The notes beneath the pieces were generated by a model. That model was not told the origin of the DNA, did not search any database, and was given only the letters and a program-made list of their open reading frames with translations. From Serinicoccus hydrothermalis (GTDB taxonomy: Bacteria; Actinomycetota; Actinomycetes; Actinomycetales; Dermatophilaceae), in assembly GCF_001685415.1 (NCBI RefSeq), contig NZ_CP014989.1:2666001-2730000 (forward strand): 64,000 bases of DNA, given 5' to 3'. Position numbers and translations under genes: made by a program. The first letter of the stretch is position 1. Each line of letters starts with the position of its first letter. This document shows positions 40,023 through 48,748 of this stretch, piece after piece.

Positions 40023-40279
40023 GGGACCTCGGTGAGCGGGTCGGCCTCCAGGAGCGCTCGGGTGTCCTCCCACGTGTCCGAACCGTTCTCGTCGGGGGTG
40101 AAACCCAGGAACCGGTCGAGGCCCGCCTGCCGGACCGCCACGTCGGGGTCGAGGTAGACGTCGATCGCGTTGCGGATCACGGCGGCGACACTACGGCCGC
40201 TGCGCTCGGCCTCGCCGGCCACCGCGGCATAGCGCTGCTGGTCGAGCAACAGTTGGAGTCGACGCTCCATGACGGACAT
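40019..40279 (-). CDS. Antitoxin (ribbon-helix-helix/CopG-like) for the PIN toxin
   Basis: An 86-residue protein. I chose ATG 40279 (MSVMERRLQLLLDQQ) because a TAATGT -10 box lies six bases upstream; ATG 40285 would fall inside the expected transcription start, and ATG 40270 is a further alternative. QLLLDQQRYAAVAGEAERSGRSVAAVIRNAIDVYL resembles the CopG/RHH DNA-binding fold, and the tail DTWEDTRALLEADP is typical of toxin-binding C-termini. The gene overlaps the toxin by 4 bp. A perfect inverted repeat over its promoter suggests autorepression. Confidence 0.82.
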   Translation of the reverse strand: MSVMERRLQLLLDQQRYAAVAGEAERSGRSVAAVIRNAIDVYLDPDVAVRQAGLDRFLGFTPDENGSDTWEDTRALLEADPLTEVP

Positions 40280-40301
40280 ACACATACATTAGCATGTGTA
40301 T
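40278..40301. promoter_or_regulatory. Inverted-repeat operator of the PIN toxin-antitoxin module
   Basis: ATACACAT (40278-40285) and ATGTGTAT (40294-40301) are exact complements around ACATTAGC, which holds the minus-strand -10 TAATGT. Antitoxin binding here would block transcription. Confidence 0.65.
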
Positions 40302-40305
40302 GCCA

Positions 40306-41253
40306 TCAGGCATCACTACTGCTGCGAGCCTCGACGACGACGAGCACGGCCACCACGGCGGCGCCGAGCAGGGCCAGGAGGGTCGGCCCGAGCACCGGGT
40401 CGTAGGGCGCCACGAGCGTTCCCGGTCCGTGGGCGTCGCCCGCGGACTGCTGCCAGGGCCAGAGCGCCCGCAGCGAGCCGACCATGAGCCCGGCCATGAC
40501 GAGCAGCGTGCTGCGCCGGTGGTGCTCCAGCAGCCAGGTCAGCAGCTGCACGAAGGAGGCGAGGCCGGTGACGGCACCGAGCGCGAAGACGGCGAGGTAG
40601 CCCAGGTCGCGCGAGTCCACCGCGTCGAGGGTCGCGGTGTAGAGCCCGACGGCCAGCAGGAAGAACGACCCGGAGACGCCCGGCACCACCAGCGCGCAGA
40701 TGGCGACGGCGGCCGCACCGAAGACGACGATCAGCGGGGGGTCGGCGACCGCGTGCCCACCGGCGAAGCCGATGAGCGTCCAGGCGATCACCGCGGCGCC
40801 CACGACGAGCACGACCTCGAGCCACGCCGGCCGGCGGCGCTCGGGCAGCATCCGCAGCGGCACGAGCACGCTCATCGCGACCATCCCCAGGAAGAGCCCG
40901 CGCGCGTGCTCGGGGGCGTTGGTGACGAAGCTGCTCATCACCCCCGCCATGGTGAGCACGGCCAGACCCATCCCGGCCAGGACGGGCACGAGCAGCCACC
41001 AGTCGGTGCGTCGCAGCTCGGTCACCGCACCCGGGACGCGACCGCGCTCGCCGCCCACCACCAGGGCTTTCGCCGCGTTGACCACGTGCGAGGCGGAGCC
41101 GATGAGCTGCTCGTAGAGCCCGGTCACGAGCGCGACCGTCCCGCCGGAGACCCCGGGGATGAGCTCGGCCATGCCGATGAGGAAGCCCCGGAGCATGTCG
41201 AGAGGGAGCAGCAGGCGGCTGCGCGTGGGCGTCACGGTCGCGGCGTCGGTCAC
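40306..41253 (-). CDS. DUF368 (PopT-type) polyprenyl-phosphate translocase family protein
   Basis: A 315-residue membrane protein with about nine hydrophobic segments. GTG 41253 follows a TAGGCT -10 by seven bases. The family-defining LRGFLIGMAELIPGVSGGTVALVTGLYEQLI and its internal echo ALVVPGVSGSFFLLAVGLY are present; duplicated PGVSG motifs mark DUF368. Members have been reported to recycle undecaprenyl phosphate across the cytoplasmic membrane, serving cell-wall and glycan synthesis. The neighbouring genes do not add context. The function here is by family. Confidence 0.87.
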   Translation of the reverse strand: MTDAATVTPTRSRLLLPLDMLRGFLIGMAELIPGVSGGTVALVTGLYEQLIGSASHVVNAAKALVVGGERGRVPGAVTELRRTDWWLLVPVLAGMGLAVLTMAGVMSSFVTNAPEHARGLFLGMVAMSVLVPLRMLPERRRPAWLEVVLVVGAAVIAWTLIGFAGGHAVADPPLIVVFGAAAVAICALVVPGVSGSFFLLAVGLYTATLDAVDSRDLGYLAVFALGAVTGLASFVQLLTWLLEHHRRSTLLVMAGLMVGSLRALWPWQQSAGDAHGPGTLVAPYDPVLGPTLLALLGAAVVAVLVVVEARSSSDA

Positions 41254-41260
41254 GGCTGGA

Positions 41261-41302
41261 AGCCTACGTGCCGGTGCTGGCAGCTCTCTGCACACCTACG
41301 AT
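41261..41302. promoter_or_regulatory. Divergent leaderless promoters
   Basis: Minus-strand TAGGCT (41266-41261) ends seven bases before GTG 41253. Plus-strand TACGAT (41297-41302) ends six bases before ATG 41309. The two genes have only 55 bp between their start codons. Confidence 0.5.
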
Positions 41303-41308
41303 CGACGT

Positions 41309-41713
41309 ATGCCCGCCCGCCCGCGCCTCAAGGACCGCCTGCTCACGATCCTCACCACGCTGGCGGCGGTCGTGATCTTCGTGGCCGGGATCTCCCGCGG
41401 CAACACCCGGGTGGCCGTCCTCGGCGCCCTCTTCTTCCTCGGCTACGGGGTGCTGCACGCCGTGACCCGGCGGCTTGAGCCGGCGGCGCGGCTGCTCACC
41501 GGCAGCGAGGCGGACCGGGCCGAGGCGATGGCGCAGTTCCGGGCGACCCGGCTGGCGGGTCAGGGGGCGCTGCTCATCGCCCTGGTCGGCGTCGTCCTGG
41601 AGTTCACGCTGCAGTGGCCACCAGGGCTGTGGGTCGCGGGGACGGCGCTCGCGGTGCTGGCGATCTTCGTCGGCGGGCTGTGGTGGTTCAGCCGCAGCCT
41701 GCGGGCGCGCTGA
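41309..41713 (+). CDS. Small hypothetical membrane protein
   Basis: A 134-residue protein with four predicted membrane helices (about 11-27, 33-52, 81-98, 104-125) and a basic N-terminus (MPARPRLKDR). No ribosome-binding site precedes ATG 41309; a -10 box TACGAT ends six bases upstream. No family motif is recognised. It converges with the MDMPI-type gene, whose stop lies 4 bp away. Confidence 0.72.
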   Translation: MPARPRLKDRLLTILTTLAAVVIFVAGISRGNTRVAVLGALFFLGYGVLHAVTRRLEPAARLLTGSEADRAEAMAQFRATRLAGQGALLIALVGVVLEFTLQWPPGLWVAGTALAVLAIFVGGLWWFSRSLRAR

Positions 41714-41716
41714 GGG

Positions 41717-42613
41717 TCAGCGGGTCAGCGTCAGCGCGTCGAGCACCCGGCGCGCGAGGTCCTCGTCGCCGTGCGCGTGGTAGGCCGTGTCGGCCGTCGG
41801 GGTGCGCCCGGCGGTCCGCCGGGCCAGGGCGTGGGTCGACAGCGCGATCGTCGTCGTCGACTCGGCGCCCGGGTCGGTGACCGGCACGTCGTCCTCCTCC
41901 TCGGCGGCCGAGTGGCCGGTGAAGAGCTCGTGCGCGACCGGCTCCCCGGACTCGTCGACGTCGATCCGCACACCGCCGCGCCCGGTCACCGGACCCGTGC
42001 TCTCGACGATGACGACCGTCCCGGGCTCGGGGGAGACCCGGCGCAGCACCACGGCGGGCACCGAGTCGAGCACCATCGCCGTCCACTGCGCTGCACCGGC
42101 GCCGTCCAGCGACCCCGGCCGATCGACGGCCGCCCGGATGTCCTGCTCGTGGCTCCAGATGTCGCACAGCCGCAGCCGCACCAGGTCGACGAAGCGGGCC
42201 TCCTGCTCCCGGATCGAGCGCACCGTCGACTCCAGCTCCAGGTCCGGGGCGTACAGGTCGGCGGTGCGGATCTCGACGAGCGAGCGGAGCTCGGCGAGCA
42301 GCTGCTCCGGCGTGAGCCCGGCGCGCGAGCGGACCCCCTGCTCCATCCAGAGCCCGAGGTCGTTGCGCACGTGCTCGGGGGTGCCGACCTCGATCGTCTC
42401 CTCGACGACGGGGTGCTCGGAACCGGAGAGGTAGTCCTCGACGTGCACGACGTGCGCCACGTGGTCGCGGACGGTCCAGCCGGGGCAGTCGGTGGGCAGC
42501 TCCCACTCGGCCTCGCGCAGGCCGTCGCAGACGTTGACCAGGGACAGCAGCACCTGGCGGTAGGCCTCGGCGAAGCCGGGCACGTCGGCGGGCGGGGCGG
42601 GGTGGACGACCAT
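41717..42613 (-). CDS. Maleylpyruvate-isomerase-family, mycothiol-dependent protein
   Basis: A 298-residue protein of the MDMPI/DinB-like superfamily. The N-terminal four-helix domain has ELPTDCPGWTVRDHVAHVVHVEDYLSG, where the His residues would bind a metal. The middle LRLCDIWSHEQDIRAAVDRPGSLDG carries the other metal ligand (H-E-x-D). The C-terminal SCP2-like part includes GGVRIDVDESGEPVAH. Members use mycothiol, the actinobacterial thiol, for isomerisation or detoxification. ATG 42613 follows a TACGCT -10 by six bases. The substrate is unknown. Confidence 0.82.
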   Translation of the reverse strand: MVVHPAPPADVPGFAEAYRQVLLSLVNVCDGLREAEWELPTDCPGWTVRDHVAHVVHVEDYLSGSEHPVVEETIEVGTPEHVRNDLGLWMEQGVRSRAGLTPEQLLAELRSLVEIRTADLYAPDLELESTVRSIREQEARFVDLVRLRLCDIWSHEQDIRAAVDRPGSLDGAGAAQWTAMVLDSVPAVVLRRVSPEPGTVVIVESTGPVTGRGGVRIDVDESGEPVAHELFTGHSAAEEEDDVPVTDPGAESTTTIALSTHALARRTAGRTPTADTAYHAHGDEDLARRVLDALTLTR

Positions 42614-42619
42614 GGGGCC

Positions 42620-42642
42620 AGCGTAACGAGGACGCCTAAAAT
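42620..42642. promoter_or_regulatory. Divergent leaderless promoters
   Basis: Minus TACGCT (42625-42620) ends six bases before ATG 42613. Plus TAAAAT (42637-42642) ends seven bases before ATG 42650. The GGGAGGT between -10 and ATG 42650 looks like a ribosome-binding site but would lie upstream of the predicted start point. Confidence 0.5.
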
Positions 42643-42649
42643 GGGAGGT

Positions 42650-44629
42650 ATGACCGTTCCCCCCGCCGCGAGCGCCCCGACGCTGCGGTGGACCGTCCCC
42701 GCCACGACGATCCTCACCGCGCTCGTCGTCGCGGTCCCGGCGGCGGCGCTCAGCGGTGCGGCCGCCCCCCTCGTCCTGGGCGACGCCGGCCCGTTCGTGC
42801 GCTGGGGCATGGTCCTCATCGAGACGGTGCACCACCTCGCCGCCGCGCTGACCATCGGCCTGCTCGTCGTCGCGGCCTTCCTCGTCCGCGAGGGGCGCGG
42901 CACCGACCGGCGCCGCAGCGCCGCCCGGGTCGCCGCGCTGTCGGCGGTGCTCTGGGCCGCGAGCGCCGCGGCGATCCTCGTCGTCGGCTTCGGCGACCTG
43001 GCGGGCATACCCCCGAGCACGCCGGGCTACCTGTCCGACCTCATGGCCAACCTGTGGGGCCTGGAGCTCATGCGGCTGCGGCTGATCGAGCTGGTGCTCG
43101 TCGCGGCTATCGTCCCGCTGGCGGCGGTCGCGCGGACCCGGGGCGCCCTCGCCTGGTCCGCCGCCCTCGCGCTCCTGAGCCTCGTCCCGCTGGCCTACGG
43201 CGGTCACGCGAGCGGCACGGACGGGCACGAGACCGCCGTCACCGCGCTGCTGCTCCACCTGGGCGGCATGACGGTCTGGGTCGGCGGCCTCATGGCGCTG
43301 GGACTGCTCCTGCCGGTCGTGGGCTCGGCGCTGCCGGACACGCTGCGGCGCTACTCCACCCTGGCGACCTGGTCCTACGTCTCCATCGCCCTCTCCGGCC
43401 TGCTCTTCGCCCTGCTCACCGCGGACGACCTCGGCGACCTGACCAGCGCCTACTGGATCCTCATCTGGGCCAAGGTGCTGCTGCTGGGCGCCCTGGGCGT
43501 CTTCGGGCTGGTGCAGCGCCGGGCCATCATCGCCCGCGGCGCCGACCGGCCCTGGCTCTTCGCCGCGCTCGCCGCCGGCGAGCTCGCCGTCATGGGGGCC
43601 GCCGTCGCCCTCGGCACGGTCCTGTCCCGCACCCCGCCACCCGTGGTCGAGTCCGCCGCGGACCTGGACACCCCGGTCTACGCCCTCACCGGCTACCCCA
43701 TGCCCCCGCCGCTGGCCCCAGGCCGCTTCCTCGACACCTGGCAGGTCAACTGGCTGTTCCTGCTGGTGGCCCTGCTCGCCGTCGGGCTGTATGCCGCGGG
43801 CTGCGTCCGGCTGTGGCGTCGCGGCGACCGCTGGCCGTGGTGGCGGCTGCTCGTCTGGGTGCTCGGCTGGGCGGTCTTCGCCTACGTCACCAACGGCGCC
43901 CCCGGGGTCTACGGGCGGGTGATGTTCTCCCAGCACATGGTCATGCACATGGCGCTGATGATGGCGGTGCCGATCTTCCTCGTGCCGGCGCAGGCCATCA
44001 CGCTGGCCTACCGCGCCCTGCCCTCCCGGCCGGACCGCACCCTCGGCCCGCGCGAGCTGCTCACCGCCGTGGTCCACTCGCGCTGGGCCGCCTTCTTCGC
44101 CAACCCCCTGGTGGCCGGGATCGTCTTCTTCGGCAGCCTCATCGCCTTCTACTGGACCGGGCTGTTCGAGCTGGCCCTGACCACGCATACCGGCCACGTG
44201 CTCATGGTGCTGCACTTCACCCTCGCCGGCTTCGCCTTCGTCTGGGCCCTCGTGGGCCAGGACCCCGGGCCGGAGCGGTGGGCCCCGCCGCTGCGGATCA
44301 TGGTGCTGCTCGGCACCCTCGCCGCGCACGCCTTCTTCGGCCTGGCGATCATGCAGGGCACCTGGCTGCTGGCGCCGGGCTTCTTCAAGACGATCGCGGT
44401 GCCCTGGGTGCCCGACCTGCTCGCCGACCAGCAGCTCGGCGGCGCGATCGCCTGGGGGGTCGGGGAGCTCCCCACGGTGGTGCTCATCCTCATGGTCATG
44501 GTGGACTGGATGCGCCGCGACGAGCGCGAGACCCGGCGGTCGGACCGCCAGGCCGAGCGCGACGACGACGCCGAGCTCGCGGCCTACAACGCCCGGCTGC
44601 AGCAGCTGGCGGAGAGGAGCCGCAGGTGA
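42650..44629 (+). CDS. Fused CopD-like and CtaG-like membrane protein
   Basis: A 659-residue polytopic protein. The N-terminal ~350 residues have about eight helices and the copper-resistance CopD pattern (LLLHLGGMTVWVGGLMALGLLLPVV, RRYSTLATWSYVSIALSGLL). The C-terminal ~270 residues have the CtaG cytochrome-c-oxidase-assembly features (VMFSQHMVMHMALMMAVPIFLVPA, LMVLHFTLAGFAFVWAL, AHAFFGLAIM). Histidines are frequent, fitting copper handling for oxidase assembly. The fusion is typical of actinobacteria. The stop overlaps the next gene's GTG, coupling it to a nitrilase-type amidase. Confidence 0.88.
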   Translation: MTVPPAASAPTLRWTVPATTILTALVVAVPAAALSGAAAPLVLGDAGPFVRWGMVLIETVHHLAAALTIGLLVVAAFLVREGRGTDRRRSAARVAALSAVLWAASAAAILVVGFGDLAGIPPSTPGYLSDLMANLWGLELMRLRLIELVLVAAIVPLAAVARTRGALAWSAALALLSLVPLAYGGHASGTDGHETAVTALLLHLGGMTVWVGGLMALGLLLPVVGSALPDTLRRYSTLATWSYVSIALSGLLFALLTADDLGDLTSAYWILIWAKVLLLGALGVFGLVQRRAIIARGADRPWLFAALAAGELAVMGAAVALGTVLSRTPPPVVESAADLDTPVYALTGYPMPPPLAPGRFLDTWQVNWLFLLVALLAVGLYAAGCVRLWRRGDRWPWWRLLVWVLGWAVFAYVTNGAPGVYGRVMFSQHMVMHMALMMAVPIFLVPAQAITLAYRALPSRPDRTLGPRELLTAVVHSRWAAFFANPLVAGIVFFGSLIAFYWTGLFELALTTHTGHVLMVLHFTLAGFAFVWALVGQDPGPERWAPPLRIMVLLGTLAAHAFFGLAIMQGTWLLAPGFFKTIAVPWVPDLLADQQLGGAIAWGVGELPTVVLILMVMVDWMRRDERETRRSDRQAERDDDAELAAYNARLQQLAERSRR

Positions 44630-45456
44630 GGATCGCCATCATCCAGCTTGGGTATGCCGAGGGTGCCGACGAGAGCGTCGACGCACGCGCGCAACGGGTC
44701 GCCGACCTCGTGCGCTCGGCCGGGGCCGGGCACGACCTCGTGCTGCTGCCCGAGCTGTGGAGCGCCGGCGGCTTCGCCTCCTCGGAGTGGGAGGAGCGCA
44801 GCCAGGACCTCTCCGTGCTGGACCAGGGCGAGCTGCCTCCGGCCCTGGTGCCCGTGGCCGAGGCGACCCGCGAGATCGGCGCGGTCGTGCATACCGGGTC
44901 CGTGGTCGAGCGCACCGCCGGACCGGGCGAGGAGGGGCGCCACCTGTGGAACACCTCGGTCGTGCTGGACCCCCAGGGCCGTCCGTGCGCGACCTACCGC
45001 AAGATCCACCGCTTCGGCTTCGGCGGCGGCGAGCCCAAGCTCATGGAGGCCGGCGGCGAGATCGTCGTGACCGACCTGCCCGCTCCCGCCGACGGGCTGC
45101 GGGTCGGGCTGTCGACCTGCTACGACCTGCGCTTCCCCGAGCTCTACCGCCTCCAGCTGGACCGCGGCGCCCAGGTCTTCGTCATCCCCTCCGCCTGGCC
45201 GATGGCGCGGGTCGAGCACTGGCGGCTGCTGCTGCGGGCGAGGGCGGTCGAGGACCAGTGCTTCGTCGTCGCGTGCAACACCGCCGGCACCCACGCGGGG
45301 GTCGAGATGGGCGGGCACAGCGCGGTCGTCGACCCGGGCGGGACGGTCCTCGCCGAGGCCGGCGCCGGGGAGGAGACGCTGTCGGTGGAGATCGAGGACG
45401 ACGCCGTCGCGCGGACCCGCGAGGGCTTCCCCGTGCTCGCCGACCGGCGATTGTGA
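44626..45456 (+). CDS. Carbon-nitrogen hydrolase (nitrilase superfamily amidase)
   Basis: A 276-residue enzyme starting at the GTG overlapping the CopD-CtaG stop. The catalytic triad is visible: Glu43 (LLPELW), Lys126 (TYRKIHRFGF) and Cys165 (STCYDLRFPELYR). The second Glu region (VEHWRLLLRARAVEDQCFVVACNTAG) is conserved. The CYDLRFPELYR motif puts it with the Nit/omega-amidase group, cytoplasmic amidases that clean up deaminated metabolites. The specific substrate is not identifiable. Confidence 0.88.
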   Translation: MRIAIIQLGYAEGADESVDARAQRVADLVRSAGAGHDLVLLPELWSAGGFASSEWEERSQDLSVLDQGELPPALVPVAEATREIGAVVHTGSVVERTAGPGEEGRHLWNTSVVLDPQGRPCATYRKIHRFGFGGGEPKLMEAGGEIVVTDLPAPADGLRVGLSTCYDLRFPELYRLQLDRGAQVFVIPSAWPMARVEHWRLLLRARAVEDQCFVVACNTAGTHAGVEMGGHSAVVDPGGTVLAEAGAGEETLSVEIEDDAVARTREGFPVLADRRL

Positions 45457-45502
45457 GGCCCGCCCCGTTAGGGTGGCCCCAAGTACGTCGAAAGGATCAC
45501 CC

Positions 45503-45742
45503 ATGGGTATGGGCTTCGGAATCTTCCTGCTCGCCGCGGGAGCCATCCTCACGTGGGCGGTGGGCGACCAGACCAGCGTCATCGACCTCCCGACCGTCGG
45601 CTACATCCTCATGGCGGCGGGGGTCCTGTCGATCCTCCTCGGCCTGGTGATGAACACCCAGCGCAACAACACCACGCACCGCGAGATCATCGAGCGCGAC
45701 AGCCGTGGGGAGACCCGCTACCGCGATCGCGACGGCTACTGA
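45503..45742 (+). CDS. DUF6458 family small membrane protein
   Basis: A 79-residue protein. ATG 45503 lies behind GAAAGGAT; a TAGGGT -10 at about 45469-45474 would give a short leader. Two helices are visible: MGMGFGIFLLAAGAILTWAV and LPTVGYILMAAGVLSILLGLVM, with a charged C-terminal tail (THREIIERDSRGETRYRDRDGY). The GIFLLAAGAILTWAV and VGYILMAAGVL patterns define DUF6458, an actinobacterial family of unknown function. Its stop overlaps the next gene. Confidence 0.85.
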   Translation: MGMGFGIFLLAAGAILTWAVGDQTSVIDLPTVGYILMAAGVLSILLGLVMNTQRNNTTHREIIERDSRGETRYRDRDGY

Positions 45743-46197
45743 GCGCCGCCGACCGCTTCGCCCGGGCCCGGGCGCAGGTCTATGCCTGGCTCCCGCGGCC
45801 GGTCCGGCGGATCGTGCCGGAGACGGCCATCGGCTTCGCCGCCATCAGCAGCTTCACGTATGCCCTCGACCTGACCCTGCTCGCCGTCCTCTTCGACGTC
45901 CTGCGCTGGCCCTACCCGCTCGCGGTGACCACCGGCTACGTCGTCGCCTTCGGGCTGGCCTTCGTGCTCAACCGCTGGCTCAACTTCCAGAGCCACGGAC
46001 CGGTCGGCCGGCAGACGGGGCGCTACGTCGTCACCGTCCTCGCCAACTACCTGCTCTTCATCCTCGCGCTGTCCACGACCCTGGAGTGGCTGGGCGTGCA
46101 CTTCCTCGCGGCGCGGCTGATCGCCGGGGCCTGCGAAGCGGTCTTCATGTACCTCATGATGCGCAGCTTCGTCTTCCGGCTGAAGCGCTACGCCTGA
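45739..46197 (+). CDS. GtrA-family membrane protein
   Basis: A GtrA/DPMS-associated family protein with four helices: TAIGFAAISSFTYALDLTLLAVLF, PLAVTTGYVVAFGLAFVLNRWLNF, YVVTVLANYLLFILALSTTLEWL and LIAGACEAVFMYLMMRSFVF. Members help flip or retain lipid-linked sugars. The open frame has no ATG before the first helix. Either translation starts at CTG 45739, which overlaps the DUF6458 stop (CTGA) and gives 152 residues, or at GTG 45814 close to the first helix, giving 127 residues. The CTG choice keeps the plausible N-terminus SAADRFARARAQVYAWLPRPVRR. Confidence 0.75.
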   Translation: MSAADRFARARAQVYAWLPRPVRRIVPETAIGFAAISSFTYALDLTLLAVLFDVLRWPYPLAVTTGYVVAFGLAFVLNRWLNFQSHGPVGRQTGRYVVTVLANYLLFILALSTTLEWLGVHFLAARLIAGACEAVFMYLMMRSFVFRLKRYA

Positions 46198-46216
46198 GTC
46201 ACTGCCCTCTGCCGGC

Positions 46217-46798
46217 TCAGAGCGTCCGGCGCATGACGAGCCGGGGCAGCTTGCTCGCGACCGCGTCGGTCTCGCCGACGACCTCGAAGCCCACCTGCTC
46301 GAACATCGCCCGGGTGCCGACGAAGGCCATCGTCGTGTCCATCCGCCCGGGCGGGTCCACCGGGTAGGCCTCGACCGCGGGCGCGCCGTGGGACGCGGCA
46401 TACCCCACGGCACCCTCGAGGAGGCGCGCGGTGTGCCCCTGCCTGCGGTGCCCGCCGCGGACGACCACGCAGACGATGCTCCACACGTCGACGTCGTCGA
46501 GCGGGCGGATCTTGCGGGAGTGCACGAGCGCGGGGATGTCGGCACGCGGGCCGATGTTGCACCACCCCACGGGTATGCCGTCGGCATAGGTGACGACGCC
46601 CGGCGGCAGGTCGCGCTCGCACAGGGCGCGCATCACCCGCTCCCGGGCGTCCTCGCCGTCGCCGCCCAGCTCGCGGACGTCGGCGGTGCGCAGCCGGTGC
46701 GGGACGCACCAGCAGTGGGTCGCGCGACGGTGGGGGTTGGTGACGTCGGCGAAGTCCTCGAACCGGTCCGGCGTCACCGGGTGCGTCTCGACCTCCAT
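46217..46798 (-). CDS. GNAT-family N-acetyltransferase
   Basis: A 193-residue acetyltransferase, MEVETHPVTPDRFEDFADVTNPHRR. The acetyl-CoA site is VWSIVCVVVRGGHRRQGHTARLLEGAVGYAASHG (R-x-x-G-x-G/T loop), followed by EAYPVDPPGRMD and MFEQVGFEVVGETD, the closing beta strands of GNAT proteins. THCWCVPHRL near the N-terminus has a cysteine pair typical of a subset of bacterial GNATs of unknown substrate. It is convergent with gtrA, 19 bp away. Confidence 0.85.
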   Translation of the reverse strand: MEVETHPVTPDRFEDFADVTNPHRRATHCWCVPHRLRTADVRELGGDGEDARERVMRALCERDLPPGVVTYADGIPVGWCNIGPRADIPALVHSRKIRPLDDVDVWSIVCVVVRGGHRRQGHTARLLEGAVGYAASHGAPAVEAYPVDPPGRMDTTMAFVGTRAMFEQVGFEVVGETDAVASKLPRLVMRRTL

Positions 46799-46832
46799 CG
46801 CCCCAGTGAAGCACCGGGCGGGGGCGGTCGTC

Positions 46833-48734
46833 TCAGAACGCGGCCTCCGGGAGGTCCATCACGGACGCCACCTGACCGTCGTCCGCCGCGGTGATCGTGC
46901 GTCGGTCGGCGCCCAGGCGCGGCAGCACCTCGGTGGCGAAGAAGCGGGCGGCCGCGACCTTGCCCTGCAGGTAGGCACGGCCGTCGTCGTCGGCGGCGCT
47001 CACCCCGCTGACCCCGCGCTCCCCGGAGTCGAGCAGCCGCTTGGCCACCTCCGCCTCGCGCAGCAGCAGCCACCCGATGAGCAGGTCACCGGTCGCGAGC
47101 AGGAACCTGGTGGTGGACAGGCCGACGGCATACACCGCCTCTGGGCGGGTCTGGCTCTCGACCGCCTTGGCGGTGAGGAACTCCACCATGCCGTTGATCT
47201 CGCCGAGGCCTCGCAGCACCGCACCGCGGACGTCGTCGAGCCCGTCGTCCACCTGCCCGGACGCGGTCTGCTGCACCTGCGCGGCGACGTGGCCCAGCGC
47301 CTGCCCGCGGTCGCGCAGGATCTTGCGGAAGAAGAAGTCCTGGCCCTGGATCGCGGTGGTGCCCTCGTAGAGGCTGTCGATCTTGGCGTCGCGGACGTAC
47401 TGCTCGATGGGGTAGTCCTGCAGGAAGCCCGAGCCGCCCAGGGTCTGCAGCGACTCGGTGCCGAGCAGCGTGAAGGCGCGCTCGCTGCCGCAGCCCTTGA
47501 CCAGCGGCAGCAGCAGGTCGTTGACCTTGGCGGCCAGGGCGACGTCGGGGCCGTCGCCGGTGTCGGGGTCGATGCCCCGGTCCTGCGCGGCGTGCACCTG
47601 GTCCTGGACGCTCGCGGTGTAGAGCATGAGCGCCCGCAGGCCCTCGGCATACGCCTTCTGGAGGAGGAGCGATCGGCGCACGTCGGGGTGCGCGGTGATC
47701 GTCACCCGGGGTGCGTTCTTGTCCGCCATCTGGGTGAGGTCGGCGCCCTGGACCCGGTCCTTGGCGTAACCGAGCGCCGCCTGGTAGCCGGCCGAGAGGG
47801 CGGCGATCGCCTTGGTGCCGACGAGCATCCGGGCATACTCGATGACCCGGAACATCTGCGCGATGCCGTCGTGGACCTCGCCCAGCAGCCAGCCGACGGC
47901 GGGGCGCGCGTCGTCCTCGCCGAGCGCGACCTCGCACGTGGTGGACACCTTGAGGCCCATCTTGTGCTCGATCGCGGTGATCTCGACGCCGTTCTCCTCG
48001 CCGAGCTCGCCGGTCTCGAGGTCGGTGACGTGGCGCTGGGGGACGATGAAGAGGGACAGGCCCTTGGTGCCCGGGCCGGCGCCCTCGGGGCGGGCGAGGA
48101 CGAAGTGGACGACGTTGTCGTAGAACGGGGCGATGCCGCTGGTGATGAAGCGCTTGGTGCCGGTGAGGTGCCAGCTGCCGTCGCCCGCCTTGACCGCCTT
48201 GGTGCGGCCCGCGCCGACGTCGCTGCCGGCGTCGGGCTCGGTGAGCATCATCGTCGCGCCCCAGGCGTGGTCGACCATGAGCTGGGCGAGCTGCTGCTGC
48301 TCGGGGGTGCCGAGGCGGAAGAGGACGTTGGAGAAGGTGTAGCCGGCGGCGAACATCTTCACCGCCGGGTTGGCACCGAGGACGAGCTCGGACAGGGCCC
48401 AGGTGAGGCTCGGGGGAGCGGGGGTGCCGCCCAGGCCCTCCTCGATCTCCAGGCGCCACCACTCGTTGTCGACCCAGGTCTGGTAGCTGCGGACGAAGCT
48501 CTCCGGCATGCTCACCGTGCCAGCGGCCCGGTCGAGCACGGGCGGGGTGCGGTCGGACTCGGTGTAGGACTCGGCGAGCGGGCCTTCGGCGAGCTCGGCG
48601 ACCGCGTGCAGCGCCTCCCGCGCGGTCTCGACGTCGACCTCCTCGTAGGGGGCCTTTCCCAGGACCTCCTGGCGGCCCAGGACGTCGAGCAGGACGAACT
48701 CCGCGTCCCGGACGTTGCTGCGGTAGTGGCCCAC
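46833..48734 (-). CDS. Acyl-CoA dehydrogenase (long, C-terminally extended)
   Basis: A 633-residue flavoenzyme; GTG 48734 follows a GAGGAGAG site. FAD and substrate motifs: MMLTEPDAGSDVGAG, WHLTGTKRFITSG, FRVIEYARMLVGTKAIAALSAGY, and SLQTLGGSGFLQDYPIEQYVRDAKIDSLYEGTTAIQGQDFFFRKI with the Glu of YEGTT near the active site. The ~600-residue length and C-terminal helical domain (FFATEVLPRLGADRR) match the extended acyl-CoA dehydrogenase group of fatty-acid beta-oxidation. Single gene, with a palindrome in its promoter. Confidence 0.9.
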   Translation of the reverse strand: MGHYRSNVRDAEFVLLDVLGRQEVLGKAPYEEVDVETAREALHAVAELAEGPLAESYTESDRTPPVLDRAAGTVSMPESFVRSYQTWVDNEWWRLEIEEGLGGTPAPPSLTWALSELVLGANPAVKMFAAGYTFSNVLFRLGTPEQQQLAQLMVDHAWGATMMLTEPDAGSDVGAGRTKAVKAGDGSWHLTGTKRFITSGIAPFYDNVVHFVLARPEGAGPGTKGLSLFIVPQRHVTDLETGELGEENGVEITAIEHKMGLKVSTTCEVALGEDDARPAVGWLLGEVHDGIAQMFRVIEYARMLVGTKAIAALSAGYQAALGYAKDRVQGADLTQMADKNAPRVTITAHPDVRRSLLLQKAYAEGLRALMLYTASVQDQVHAAQDRGIDPDTGDGPDVALAAKVNDLLLPLVKGCGSERAFTLLGTESLQTLGGSGFLQDYPIEQYVRDAKIDSLYEGTTAIQGQDFFFRKILRDRGQALGHVAAQVQQTASGQVDDGLDDVRGAVLRGLGEINGMVEFLTAKAVESQTRPEAVYAVGLSTTRFLLATGDLLIGWLLLREAEVAKRLLDSGERGVSGVSAADDDGRAYLQGKVAAARFFATEVLPRLGADRRTITAADDGQVASVMDLPEAAF

Positions 48735-48748
48735 GCTGGCTCTCCTCA

